This document shows, piece after piece, positions 50,501-58,726 of a DNA stretch of 64,000 bases. Where the stretch lies: positions 1,550,001 to 1,614,000 of the forward strand of contig NZ_JBKINJ010000001.1 in assembly GCF_046602855.1 (NCBI RefSeq). The letters are read 5' to 3'. The position numbers and the translations under genes are program-made. Positions within the stretch are counted from its first letter, which is position 1, and each line of letters starts with the position of its first letter. The notes below the pieces were generated by a model. The model was not told where the DNA came from, did not search any database, and worked only from the letters and a program-made list of their open reading frames with translations. Source of the stretch: Gracilimonas sp046602855 (GTDB lineage: Bacteria > Bacteroidota > Rhodothermia > Balneolales > Balneolaceae).

Positions 50501-50750
50501 CATGCAGACTAAAGCTGAGTCGTATCAGGATGTTCTTAACTTCCCTATCAAGCTAAATAACAAACTTGCTGCGCTTGCAAGTACTGTTGCCACTGGTGAC
50601 GGACGACCTACACAACAACAATACGAAGTGTATGTTGACCTTGCTGACAAGGTGGATGCCCAGTTAGAAAAAGTTGCACCTATCTTTGAAGGAGAACTTC
50701 CTAACCTTATTCAGGAAATAGAACAGCGCGCTATCCCAATTGACAACTAA
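47541..50750 (+). CDS. Secreted Asp-box/BNR-repeat protein (sortilin/VPS10-like beta-propeller)
   Basis: A 1069-residue exported protein with a signal peptide ending VQAQ. The first 730 residues carry many Asp-box repeats: KTTDGGNNWYN, RSVDGGKTWEH, KTTDGGETWDK, KSTDGGESWEN, RSDDGGETFSR, KSIDGGESFER and SRDNGETWTE, which build one or two beta-propellers. The stretch LEYRNIGPFRGGRSVAVAGH at the start is typical of this Bacteroidota family. After about 800 come an Ig-like part and a coiled C-terminus. Such proteins are annotated as glycosyl hydrolase BNR or sortilin-like; no catalytic residues are assignable, so enzymatic activity is unproven. No T9SS domain is seen. It lies next to the SusC/SusD pair and may act on or bind the same substrate. 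Confidence 0.85.
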   Translation: MIPNKLHFKLSAYIFACVAALLVWGITPVQAQIFGHGQDIENPDYEHTLMQDLEYRNIGPFRGGRSVAVAGHADQPHTYYGGFTGGGVYKTTDGGNNWYNVSDGYFKTGSVGAVQVAPSNYNVIYAGMGETCIRGNMSAGDGMYRSVDGGKTWEHIGLGDSHFIGEIVVHPDNEDVVWVAVLGHAFGMEGNSERGVFKTTDGGETWDKVLFHNDRTGAVDIEIDPNNPRILYASMWEAYRNAWEMSSGGEGSGLYKSTDGGESWENISQRPGLPKGMKGKIGVAISPLNSDIVWTIIEADNGGLFRSDDGGETFSRTTADRNLRQRAWYYTHVVAGTNSEDEVYVLNVGFHKSIDGGESFERLGTPHGDHHDLWISPNDGNRMVVADDGGAQVSYNGGKSWSSYHKYATAQFYQVITDNQFPYRIYGAQQDNSTVGILSRTSGSGITERDWAPVAGGESGYIAPDPEDPNVTYGGSYGGYFNKFNDFTDQSDRVDVWPDNPMGAGAEDLKYRFQWTFPIYISPHDPNVLYAASQYIHRSTDEGMSWETISDDLTRNDKSKQGQSGGPLTKDDTSVEYYNTVFTFAESTVEPGVLWAGADDGLIHVSRDNGETWTEVTPEGMPEAMASIIDPSPHDPATAYLAANRYKFDDFSPMLYKTDNYGRSWTKITSGIPEGDFTRVIREDPNKKGLLYAGTETGVYVSFDDGGKWQPLQLNLPAVPITDLTVHKRDKDLIIATQGRSFWVLDDLTVLHQLSDEVKNSDYYLYKPETTYLFGRHSEPSPGETFGENPESGAVVYYNLNEIPDSEIQLQFLENDGTVIRTFSNKERLDGTPVEESENFYEVEHNVPGDVLTTKMGNNSFEWDLRYPGATDIDGTQILWSGNTSGPEAIPGTYEVRLIVDGDVVGSENFELTKDPRIETTQEDFQAQFDLHQTIIAKLDTTHKTINRIRDVRTQINDVKSDYSGNTEIQERADAMLNVLEEVESALMQTKAESYQDVLNFPIKLNNKLAALASTVATGDGRPTQQQYEVYVDLADKVDAQLEKVAPIFEGELPNLIQEIEQRAIPIDN

Positions 50751-50780
50751 AAGTTTTAGGTAATACAGCCTAAAAATATA

Positions 50781-50815
50781 AAAGCAGTGATAATCATTTA
50801 TCACTGCTTTTTTTT
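50781..50815. terminator. Strong terminator after the Asp-box gene
   Basis: AAAGCAGTGATAA and TTATCACTGCTTT form a perfect 13-bp stem with a 4-base loop, followed by a run of eight T. It can also serve the convergent ankyrin gene on the other strand. Confidence 0.92.
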
Positions 50816-50834
50816 GTTCAATAAATTAATCCGC

Positions 50835-51215
50835 TCAGTGAGCGCCTGCTGAGTTTAATAATTCCACTACATTATCATGGTGATGAGTTATGGCTTGATC
50901 CTTAGCTGACCAGCCCCTGTCATCATGAACATCCACGTCACTGCTCTGTTCTATCAAGTACTGCACTATTTTATAATGACCGTTTGTGGAAGCCCAATAT
51001 AAAGCCGACGTACCTCTGTTATCTCTGTGATCTACCTCTGCCCCATTTTTAACTAATAATTTTACTATATCCATATGTCCGTATTTAGCTGCTTTTAAAA
51101 GAGCCGTTCTCTCATGGCTATCCTGTGTATCAACATTTATCCCTTCTTTAAGTAGCCGGGATATTGTTTCGATATTGCCGGTTTCTGCGGCTTCTAGAAA
51201 TGCTTCATTATTCAT
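50835..51215 (-). CDS. Ankyrin-repeat protein
   Basis: A 126-residue protein built of about four ankyrin repeats: NEAFLEAAETGNIETISRLLKEGINVDTQDSHERTALLKAAKYGHMDIVKLLVKNGAEVDHRDNRGTSALYWASTNGHYKIVQYLIEQSSDVDVHDDRGWSAKDQAI. No signal peptide, so it is a cytoplasmic protein-interaction module. The partner is unknown. It is a single gene with a strong terminator shared with the convergent Asp-box gene. The 270 bp upstream (51216-51485) hold no gene; they must contain its promoter, and a TCAAATTTGA palindrome is the only feature noticed. Confidence 0.85.
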   Translation of the reverse strand: MNNEAFLEAAETGNIETISRLLKEGINVDTQDSHERTALLKAAKYGHMDIVKLLVKNGAEVDHRDNRGTSALYWASTNGHYKIVQYLIEQSSDVDVHDDRGWSAKDQAITHHHDNVVELLNSAGAH

Positions 51216-51485
51216 GACGTATCCTCCTCAACTGAGTATTTAGATTGGCACCTGAATAGTAAATTTCAGGTAATCAAATGTCAAATTTGAAATACGACGT
51301 AAAAGTGAAGATTGAATGAATCATGGCATCTGTTACCTATTTATATCCAGGTATGCATGTGACATTGGACCAGGAATAAGAAGCAACTTTCTAAAACCTT
51401 GTTGTGTGATGTCGGGTTCATATAACACATAAAAATTGTTGATTTCTATAAAAAATTATAGCCTGCATCTAAATTCAACATATTT

Positions 51486-52544
51486 TTAAAACAATCTAAG
51501 TTGTTCGCCTGTATCCTTTATAAAATGTTCTGTGGATAGCTTATGCCTATTTTTATTCAACTCTAGTTTGTTTACATGAACATGGAAAAGATCTCGTATC
51601 TGTGCAGCATAGGAACCTTGACCTTTCATACGCTCACCCCATTTACTATTGTTCAATTTGCCATCTCTAATGTCGAGAAGCTTATTTAAAACTTTATTTT
51701 TGCGGTCTGGGAAATGTTGTTCCAGCCACTCAACGAACAGGTCCTTCACCTTATATGGCAACCGAACAATACTGTAACCGGCAAAATCTGCTCCGGCCTC
51801 TTTTGCACTCTCAAGTATGGATACTAATTCATGGTCTGTAATACCAGGAATTATGGGGGCAATATTTACACCTACAGGTATTCCTGCTTCTGAGAGTTTT
51901 CTTATAGCTTCCAGTCTCCTACTTGGACGTGAAGTTCGTGGTTCCATCACACCGGTGATTTTTTTATCCAAACTTGTGACAGATATCGTAACACTTATGC
52001 AGTTATACTCATTAAGTTTGGTTAGCAGGTCGATATCTCTCGTTACCAGATGATTTTTTGTGATCAAACCAACCGGGTTTCTGAATTCAGCCAGTACACT
52101 CAGGCACTCTCTGGTAATACCAAGTTCTTTCTCTATGGGTTGATAGATATCAGTAACTCCACTCATGGCAATAACCTGCGGCTTCCAATTATCAGCTCGA
52201 AGCTCTTTTCTCAGAATCGATGCCGCATCATATTTGACCATGATCTTACTTTCAAAATCCAGCCCTGAGGAAAAGCCAAGGTACTCATGATATGGTCGGG
52301 CATAGCAATATATACAACCGTGTTCGCAGCCTCTATATGGATTGATGCTTGCATTGAAACCAATATCAGGACTATTATTGTAGGTGATCAGCGATTTCGA
52401 GGCATCCCGTATTAGTTGAGTTTTAGGGGATGGCTTCTCACCTGTTTCCTCATCCAGGTCATAATCCACGTAATTTCCTTCAAACCTGTTGACCGGATTA
52501 TCTGAAGCGCCTCGACCCCGGATAGCATTTTTGTCCATATTCAT
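51486..52544 (-). CDS. PA0069-family radical SAM protein
   Basis: A 352-residue radical SAM enzyme. The iron-sulfur motif is Cys73, Cys77 and Cys80 (RGCEHGCIYCYARP), followed by the family stretch HEYLGFSSGLDFESKIMVK, MSGVTDIYQPIEKELGITR and KNHLVTRDIDLL. It resembles spore photoproduct lyase-like proteins of the PA0069 type, whose reaction is not known. It is a single gene. The upstream gene ends 125 bp earlier with its own terminator, so this gene has a separate promoter. Confidence 0.9.
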   Translation of the reverse strand: MNMDKNAIRGRGASDNPVNRFEGNYVDYDLDEETGEKPSPKTQLIRDASKSLITYNNSPDIGFNASINPYRGCEHGCIYCYARPYHEYLGFSSGLDFESKIMVKYDAASILRKELRADNWKPQVIAMSGVTDIYQPIEKELGITRECLSVLAEFRNPVGLITKNHLVTRDIDLLTKLNEYNCISVTISVTSLDKKITGVMEPRTSRPSRRLEAIRKLSEAGIPVGVNIAPIIPGITDHELVSILESAKEAGADFAGYSIVRLPYKVKDLFVEWLEQHFPDRKNKVLNKLLDIRDGKLNNSKWGERMKGQGSYAAQIRDLFHVHVNKLELNKNRHKLSTEHFIKDTGEQLRLF

Positions 52545-52612
52545 AAATAGTTTACATATTTCTTACATATAATATATGCAAACCAGTCAGCAAATTCAGG
52601 TGCCGGATCATA

Positions 52613-52649
52613 AATTAAAAAAAGGCTCAGATCAGAGATCTGAGCCTTT
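52613..52649 (-). terminator. Intrinsic terminator after the amidohydrolase gene
   Basis: AAAGGCTCAGATC and GATCTGAGCCTTT form a perfect 13-bp stem with a 3-base loop, ending on the minus strand in seven T. It lies 20 bp past the stop codon at 52670. Confidence 0.9.
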
Positions 52650-52669
52650 ATAAATATCACTTTCAGTGC

Positions 52670-54322
52670 TTATTCACTGTATACCTTCTCTCCTGCAACC
52701 CATGTTTCCAATACATCGGTTTGCCATATCTCAATGGCGGGAACTTCAAAGAAATCACGATCTATAATAATGAAATCTGCCCATTTACCGGGTTCAAGAC
52801 TGCCAAGTACATCTTCCTGATGTCCCGCATAGGCAGCGTCTAATGTAAAAGACCTTAGTGTCTCTTCCCTGCTTAGTTTTTCTTCAGGATACCAGCCGTT
52901 TGGTGGATTTCCCTCATGATCCTTCCGGGTGACTGAAGAATACAGCCCAAAGAATGGATTAACGTGTTCTACGGGGAAGTCAGAACCATTAGCTACTACG
53001 GTTCCCTGATCTAGAAACTTCTGCCAGGCATACGCTCCTTTAATACGTTCTGAACCAACTCGGTCCTCAGCCATATTCATATCACTGGTTGCGTGCGTAG
53101 CCTGCATAGAAGCAATGATATTGAGTTCTTTAAAACGTGGAATGTCTTCCAGCGAAACGATCTGTGCATGCTCGATCCTGTGGCGAAGGCCTTGGTCTCC
53201 AAATTCCTCAATGGCTTGTTCAAAAGCGTCCAATACCACATCATTTGCTCTATCGCCAATTGCATGGATATTGGTTTGATATCCATTTGAGATAGATTTA
53301 TCAACCATTTCGTTCAATTCTTCCTGATCATAGAATAATAAGCCTCTGTTTCCGGGATCATCAGAGTACGGTTCCTTCATAGCTGCACCGCGACTCCCCA
53401 ACGCCCCATCGGCAGAGATCTTTACACTTCTGAGGGCAAGCCTGTCATTTGCATATGATTTGATAGGACCATTCTTTGATAGCTTATCGAAATCGTCTCC
53501 TGTTCCGGCGATCATAGCATATATCCGTGTGATCATTTTACCTTCATCAGCAAAATTCTTGTACAGTTCCCAGGTTTGCGCCGGAATACCAGCATCATGT
53601 ACGGATGTAATTCCTTCACTCGACATTTTTTCAAGGGCTTTTTCGAGTGCAAGTTTTCGCTCCTCTGCGGTCGGGGCCGGAATATGTTGGGTTACATAAC
53701 TTTCTGCTGCATCAATAAAAACTCCGGTTGCCTTACCGCTTCTATCGCGGATCACTTTACCACCTTGTGGATCCGGAGTGTCCTGACTTATATTGGCGAT
53801 CTCTAGTGCCTTTGTGTTTCCCCAGCCTGCATGGCCGTCAACACGAGTTAACCAAACCGGACGATCGGGAACAACCTTATCAAGATCGGCTGCTGTAGGA
53901 AATTCATTTTCGGGCCATAGTGTTTGATTCCACCCACGTCCCTGAATCCACTCTAATTCAGGATTTGCCTCAGCATAGGCCTTGATAGAGTCTAATGTAG
54001 CCTCAAGCGTTTCAATACCTGCCACATTAATATTTAATTCCTGAAACCCTAGCCCCATAACATGGGCGTGGGCATCAATTAAACCGGGCAAAATAGTTTT
54101 TCCTTCAACATCGATGGCCTCACCAATATTGGATAGCTCTTCACTTCCAACCTGTCTGACTTTTCCATCTTCAATGATCATTTTTTGAAAAGTGATCAGT
54201 GAGTCGTTGTAAAAGGTATAACCGTTAGCATTTACGAATGTCTTCACATCCGCATTATCTGAACAAGCCGTTAGCAATGCAGATAACATGAAAACAGTAA
54301 TTAATAAATTTTTCATACACAT
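52670..54322 (-). CDS. Amidohydrolase family lipoprotein (YtcJ-like)
   Basis: A 550-residue metal-dependent hydrolase with a lipoprotein signal (lipobox LTAC, Cys20). The fold marks are GKTILPGLIDAHAHVMG (first metal HxH), WLTRVDGHAGWGNTKALE, VKISADGALGSRGAAM (Lys), NIHAIGDRANDVVLDAF (His), LRHRIEHAQ and ANGSDFPVEHVNPFFGLYSSVTRK (final Asp). This is the YtcJ/amidohydrolase-3 group, whose members hydrolyse amides or esters of unknown natural substrates. Lipidation places it in the envelope, which suggests processing of an imported compound. It is a single gene with a terminator. Confidence 0.88.
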   Translation of the reverse strand: MCMKNLLITVFMLSALLTACSDNADVKTFVNANGYTFYNDSLITFQKMIIEDGKVRQVGSEELSNIGEAIDVEGKTILPGLIDAHAHVMGLGFQELNINVAGIETLEATLDSIKAYAEANPELEWIQGRGWNQTLWPENEFPTAADLDKVVPDRPVWLTRVDGHAGWGNTKALEIANISQDTPDPQGGKVIRDRSGKATGVFIDAAESYVTQHIPAPTAEERKLALEKALEKMSSEGITSVHDAGIPAQTWELYKNFADEGKMITRIYAMIAGTGDDFDKLSKNGPIKSYANDRLALRSVKISADGALGSRGAAMKEPYSDDPGNRGLLFYDQEELNEMVDKSISNGYQTNIHAIGDRANDVVLDAFEQAIEEFGDQGLRHRIEHAQIVSLEDIPRFKELNIIASMQATHATSDMNMAEDRVGSERIKGAYAWQKFLDQGTVVANGSDFPVEHVNPFFGLYSSVTRKDHEGNPPNGWYPEEKLSREETLRSFTLDAAYAGHQEDVLGSLEPGKWADFIIIDRDFFEVPAIEIWQTDVLETWVAGEKVYSE

Positions 54323-54452
54323 AGTTTGATTAGAATTTTACTGAATATAAGCATTGAGTCATGAGATGATAAGTGAGCATCCAAATTAACCTCAATCAAG
54401 ATCCTATTTTACAAAAGTTGACCTTAATTTAATGACTCAGGTTCGAAATAAT

Positions 54453-54896
54453 TCAGATCAGGTCTGTTCTTTTCCATAAATCTTTTTTTACATATGAGGG
54501 AACCACATTAATATCATTTAGTTCCTCCATAGTGAAGAATTTCAAATCCTTAATGATCTGGTCTCGGTCATCTACCTCCGGATCTCTTCCTATACAAAGA
54601 TTTCCACCAGTTCTTTCTACAGAATGATAGAATTCAATAGCATGAATTCTATTTTTTATCACTTCACTTACATATAATAGGTCTTTCACAGTAATATTCA
54701 AGCCTGTTTCTTCTTTGAACTCTCTTTCTAGGGCTTCACTGAGACTTTCACCGAAATCAACTCTACCACCCGGCGGTATCCATATAAGTTTATCTGTAAC
54801 GGGTGAATGAAGTTTTATAAGCAGGATTCTCCCTTCTTCGATCAGAATACCACAAGAACGAACCCTGATCTTATCGGAGTATCTTTTCTTGTCCAT
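54453..54896 (-). CDS. Nudix hydrolase
   Basis: A 147-residue pyrophosphohydrolase. The Nudix box is intact at residues 44-66: GRVDFGE then SLSEALEREFKEETGL, matching GX5EX7REUXEEXGU. The flanking IWIPPGG and KDLLYVSEV fit the fold. The substrate is unknown. It is 4 bp downstream of pyrG on the same strand, which suggests coupled translation and perhaps nucleotide-pool cleaning or CTP-derived metabolites. Confidence 0.92.
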   Translation of the reverse strand: MDKKRYSDKIRVRSCGILIEEGRILLIKLHSPVTDKLIWIPPGGRVDFGESLSEALEREFKEETGLNITVKDLLYVSEVIKNRIHAIEFYHSVERTGGNLCIGRDPEVDDRDQIIKDLKFFTMEELNDINVVPSYVKKDLWKRTDLI

Positions 54897-54900
54897 TAAT

Positions 54901-56556
54901 TTATTTAGCTACTTCTTCTTCTTCAGCTTTAAGTGAGTTGTACAGACTAGAGTCTTTTGCATTATGAAGACTGGCTTTAACGAAGTCCACAAACAGATGA
55001 TGCGGGTTATTGACCGTACTCTTTAATTCAGGATGAAATTGAACTCCAACAAACCAAGGATGCTTAGGGATCTCAATGATCTCTACCAGGTCGCGCTCAG
55101 GATTCATTCCCGCCAGCTTCATTCCATTCTCGGTGAGCTTATACCTGAGGTTGTTATTAACCTCATATCGATGGCGATGACGCTCTTCTATGATCTCTTG
55201 ACCATAAGCCCTGTATGCATTAGAATCTTTATCAAGCTTACATGTGTACTTACCAAGACGCATGGTGCCACCCATATTTTCGATATCTTTTTGATCCTGC
55301 ATAATATCGATGATAGGATATTCGGTATCCTCATTAAACTCTGAACTGTTGGCTTCTTCCCATCCGCATACATTTCGTGCAAATTCTATAACAGCACACT
55401 GCATACCTAAACAGATCCCTAAGAAGGGAATGTTGTTGACCCGGGCATATTTTACGGATGCCAGTTTACCTTCAATTCCACGTCCACCAAAACCCGGTGC
55501 GACTAAAATACCGGAGATGTCCTTCAGATGTTCTGTCACGTTCTCTTTAGTAAGTTCTTCTGATTGGACCCACCGTATTTTCACCTTACAGTCGTTAACT
55601 GCACCGGCATGTATGAAAGCTTCAACAATCGATTTATAGGAATCGTGGTGTTCAACATATTTTCCTACCAGTGCGATCTCAATTTCACCGGATGGATTGC
55701 AAACCGCTTCAACAAATCCAAGCCAGTTATCTAAATTCGGTTCTTTGGTTTCTAGCTTAAGCTTTTCAATGACACGTTTATCTAGTCCCTCTTTCTGCAT
55801 TAGCAACGGAACTTCATAAATACTGCTGGCGTCAATAGACTCTATCACATCTTCAAGATCTACATTACAGAACTGGGCAACTTTTCTGCGAATTGTTTCA
55901 TCAAGAGGATGCTCGGTTCTGCAAACCAAAATATCAGGTTGAAGTCCACTTTCCGAAAGTGTTTTTACAGAATGCTGAGTTGGTTTAGTTTTCAATTCAC
56001 CCGCAGCAGCCAGATAAGGCACTAAAGTGAGGTGAATAGACAGCGTATTATGCCGCCCTACATTATAACGCAGCTGTCGCACAGCCTCTATATAGGGCAA
56101 ACTTTCAATATCGCCTACAGTACCACCGATCTCTACGATCACAATATCATAATCTCCGGACTGACCGAGTTTAAGGACATGCGATTGGATCTCGTCAGTT
56201 ATGTGAGGTATAACCTGAACGGTTTTACCCAGATAAGCACCCTGACGTTCTTTTGTGATCACATCATAATAGATACGACCGGTCGTAACATTGTTATCCT
56301 GAGAAGTTTGTATATCAAGAAACCGTTCATAATGACCAAGATCCAGATCGGTTTCAGCTCCATCATCCGTTACATATACTTCACCGTGTTCGTAGGGATT
56401 CATCGTACCCGGATCAACATTAATGTAAGGATCCAGTTTTTGGATAGTTACCTTAAGACCCTGAGCGACAAGTAAACGCCCCAGAGATGCACAGATTATT
56501 CCTTTACCTAACGAAGAAGTAACCCCTCCGGTTACAAAAATATATTTAGTGGACAT
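54901..56556 (-). CDS. pyrG: CTP synthase
   Basis: The 551-residue enzyme aminates UTP to CTP with glutamine. The synthetase domain starts at FVTGGVTSSLGKGIICASLGRLL, with DPYINVDPGTMNPYEHGEVYVTDDGAETDLDLGHYERF next. The C-terminal glutamine amidotransferase domain has the oxyanion GGRGIEGK, nucleophile Cys in FLGICLGMQ and the His/Glu pair in GVQFHPELKS. The length and motifs are complete. It is upstream of the Nudix gene with 4 bp between. A GDPD gene ends 72 bp upstream of its start. Confidence 0.98.
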   Translation of the reverse strand: MSTKYIFVTGGVTSSLGKGIICASLGRLLVAQGLKVTIQKLDPYINVDPGTMNPYEHGEVYVTDDGAETDLDLGHYERFLDIQTSQDNNVTTGRIYYDVITKERQGAYLGKTVQVIPHITDEIQSHVLKLGQSGDYDIVIVEIGGTVGDIESLPYIEAVRQLRYNVGRHNTLSIHLTLVPYLAAAGELKTKPTQHSVKTLSESGLQPDILVCRTEHPLDETIRRKVAQFCNVDLEDVIESIDASSIYEVPLLMQKEGLDKRVIEKLKLETKEPNLDNWLGFVEAVCNPSGEIEIALVGKYVEHHDSYKSIVEAFIHAGAVNDCKVKIRWVQSEELTKENVTEHLKDISGILVAPGFGGRGIEGKLASVKYARVNNIPFLGICLGMQCAVIEFARNVCGWEEANSSEFNEDTEYPIIDIMQDQKDIENMGGTMRLGKYTCKLDKDSNAYRAYGQEIIEERHRHRYEVNNNLRYKLTENGMKLAGMNPERDLVEIIEIPKHPWFVGVQFHPELKSTVNNPHHLFVDFVKASLHNAKDSSLYNSLKAEEEEVAK

Positions 56557-56628
56557 GCGAGATGTGAGTATGGTTGATGGATGTAAAATATAGGGGGTTC
56601 CCTACCCTCATTCAATGCAAAACGGGAA

Positions 56629-57552
56629 TTATCCACCCTTACTTTTCCACATGTTATCCACAATTTGTTTAAGTACGTCCGGCTTATCACTGAAAATTCC
56701 GTTCACACCCCGTTTGATCATCTTTCTCATTTTTCGCTCACTATTTACAGTATAAACAAAAACCGGGATATTAGCGCCTGTTGCCTCTTCTGCCCACTTT
56801 TTTGAATATTGACGGTAACTGCAGTTAAAGGCATCTGCCTCATAGGCATCTACCAACTGTTTTGGCCCCATACCCTCAGATTGTTGCTTATCATACAACA
56901 AGCCAACAGCGATATTCACATCTAATTCCTTTAAATAGGCCACTGACCGGTAATCAAAACTAGAGAATAAGACATGATCCCTCATATCGTATTTCTTTAC
57001 GAGGTTGTAGGCTTTTTCTTCAATACCATTTTTAAGTTCATCTGTGACTGCTTCTGTCTTTATCTCAATATTCAGAGCTATCTTGCCTCTGGCAAATATA
57101 AGCACTTCCTCCAAGGTAGGAATTCTTTCATGTGAATGCTTTTCCCCAAACCATGATCCCGCATCTAGTTTTGCTAACTCTTCATAAGAGTAGTCAACCA
57201 CTTTGCCTTTGCCATTGGTTGTTCTATTTAGTGTTTCGTCATGAATCACAACAGGAATTCCATCTTTGCTTAGCAGAATATCCATTTCTATCATTTCAGC
57301 CCCCATATCATAGGCGGCTTTAAATGCACCCATGGTATTTTCAGGATAGTAGGCACTGGCACCCCGATGACCAATTACCACAAAGTTATCACCATTATCT
57401 GAATATAATGATACCGGAAGGGGCATATCATTCACCTGTGCATTTACTGAAATATTTAATAGGAAAAAGAAGGTAAGCGAACCTAATAACAAGAAACCGC
57501 AATAAGAAATGCAGCTATATCTACGATAAATAAGAGTTAACAGTCCCTTCAA
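56629..57552 (-). CDS. Glycerophosphodiester phosphodiesterase (GDPD) family protein
   Basis: A 307-residue phosphodiesterase. The active-site pattern is VIGHRGASAYYPENTMGAF, MIEMDILLSKDGIPVVIHDETLNRTTNGKG, and later ALNIEIKTE (metal residue). An N-terminal hydrophobic segment (CGFLLLGSLTFFFLLNISVNAQ) acts as a signal peptide, so the enzyme works in the periplasm or envelope. It probably releases glycerol-3-phosphate from deacylated phospholipids. Its start overlaps the preceding small membrane protein by 4 bp, indicating co-translation. Confidence 0.92.
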   Translation of the reverse strand: MKGLLTLIYRRYSCISYCGFLLLGSLTFFFLLNISVNAQVNDMPLPVSLYSDNGDNFVVIGHRGASAYYPENTMGAFKAAYDMGAEMIEMDILLSKDGIPVVIHDETLNRTTNGKGKVVDYSYEELAKLDAGSWFGEKHSHERIPTLEEVLIFARGKIALNIEIKTEAVTDELKNGIEEKAYNLVKKYDMRDHVLFSSFDYRSVAYLKELDVNIAVGLLYDKQQSEGMGPKQLVDAYEADAFNCSYRQYSKKWAEEATGANIPVFVYTVNSERKMRKMIKRGVNGIFSDKPDVLKQIVDNMWKSKGG

Positions 57553-57896
57553 TTTTGATTGTTGATCACATGCTTGATCGCTTTTTGCAGCAATGAATCA
57601 AATGTACCTGCATAGGCAATAGTTCTGTGCAGCATGAACAGGCCGCTCATCAAGGAAATTGATCCAAATACAGTCATAAGAGTGGCTAGCCAAACCGGCT
57701 GAATACTTCCAATCAGTGAAAGCGCTACCACAGCACTGCCCAAGAATATCTGTAACAGGGAAGAAACGAAATAAAGACCATCAATAGAATGGACCTTATC
57801 CATAAACACGGATATTCGTGACGTTTTATTTGACTTTATATGATCTTGAAGATCGTTGCTAACGGTGGGATTTTTAAATTCTTCTTCTTCAAACAT
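57549..57896 (-). CDS. Small two-TM membrane protein
   Basis: A 115-residue protein. An acidic N-terminus (MFEEEEFKNPTVSNDLQDHIKSNKT) precedes two TM segments (YFVSSLLQIFLGSAVVALSLIG and VWLATLMTVFGSISLMSGLFML) and a short basic tail (KAIKHVINNQN). No family is recognised. It overlaps the GDPD gene by 4 bp and may anchor or assist it. Confidence 0.65.
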   Translation of the reverse strand: MFEEEEFKNPTVSNDLQDHIKSNKTSRISVFMDKVHSIDGLYFVSSLLQIFLGSAVVALSLIGSIQPVWLATLMTVFGSISLMSGLFMLHRTIAYAGTFDSLLQKAIKHVINNQN

Positions 57897-57976
57897 AACC
57901 TTTATCTTTCTTGCTAACTTATTAACCCATAACTTTCATTCATTATAATGAAAGTAGAATGGATTTAAAATAATTT

Positions 57977-58723
57977 ATGCCAAATACTGACAATTTTTTC
58001 ATCTACGGTCGAAATCCAGTGGAAGAAACCCTGAAGGAAAGGCCTCACGAGGTCGATAAGATCTTTGTGAAAAATAACATCAAACCATCTACTTACAAGG
58101 ATATTTCAGAACTTGCAGATCAAAATGAAGTTCCCCTTGTTAAAGTTCCCGGAGCTAAAATTTACGGCCTGGTTGGCAAGGTAAATGACCAGGGGTTTGT
58201 GGCACAGATAAGTGCTGCAAAATACACCGATTTTTTTGATTGGGCCGAAACTCTGATCCTTACTGAAAACCCCGCTGTTCTGTTACTTCATGGTATCGAG
58301 GATCCCCACAATTTTGGAGCTATACTGCGCTCAGCTGCCGGGGCCGGTATTGATGCGGTGATCATCCCCATGCAAAATCAGGCTCCAGTCAATGCTACCG
58401 TATTCAAGACCTCTGCCGGAACAGCCGGAAGAATTCCTATCATCCGCGTGCATAACCTTAATCAGGGATTGAAAGATCTCAAAGCAACAGGATTTGAAAT
58501 CGTAGGACTGGATGGCAGTGCTAAAAAAGAACTATGGCAAGCAGACCTTGACAGACCGATAGCTTTTATGATCGGGAATGAAGGGGAAGGCATTTTACCG
58601 GAAAACCTTAAGAGATGTGATTCACTTATCAAGATCCCTATGGAGAATAACGTAGAATCATTAAACGCATCTGTGAGCGCAGCATTGGTTTCTTATGAAT
58701 GGAAGAGACGAAGGTCAAATTAG
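57977..58723 (+). CDS. rlmB: 23S rRNA 2'-O-methyltransferase RlmB (TrmH/SpoU family)
   Basis: A 248-residue SPOUT methyltransferase. The N-terminal substrate-binding domain is FIYGRNPVEETLKERPHEVDKIFVK. The catalytic domain has LLHGIEDPHNFGAILRSAAGAGIDAVII (motif 1), FMIGNEGEGILPENLKRCDSLIKIPM (motif 2) and NVESLNASVSAALVSYEW (motif 3), with the trefoil-knot SAM site. RlmB methylates G2251 of 23S rRNA in E. coli. The length is normal. Its stop is only 3 bp from the convergent DUF1343 gene. Confidence 0.93.
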   Translation: MPNTDNFFIYGRNPVEETLKERPHEVDKIFVKNNIKPSTYKDISELADQNEVPLVKVPGAKIYGLVGKVNDQGFVAQISAAKYTDFFDWAETLILTENPAVLLLHGIEDPHNFGAILRSAAGAGIDAVIIPMQNQAPVNATVFKTSAGTAGRIPIIRVHNLNQGLKDLKATGFEIVGLDGSAKKELWQADLDRPIAFMIGNEGEGILPENLKRCDSLIKIPMENNVESLNASVSAALVSYEWKRRRSN

Positions 58724-58726
58724 TAC

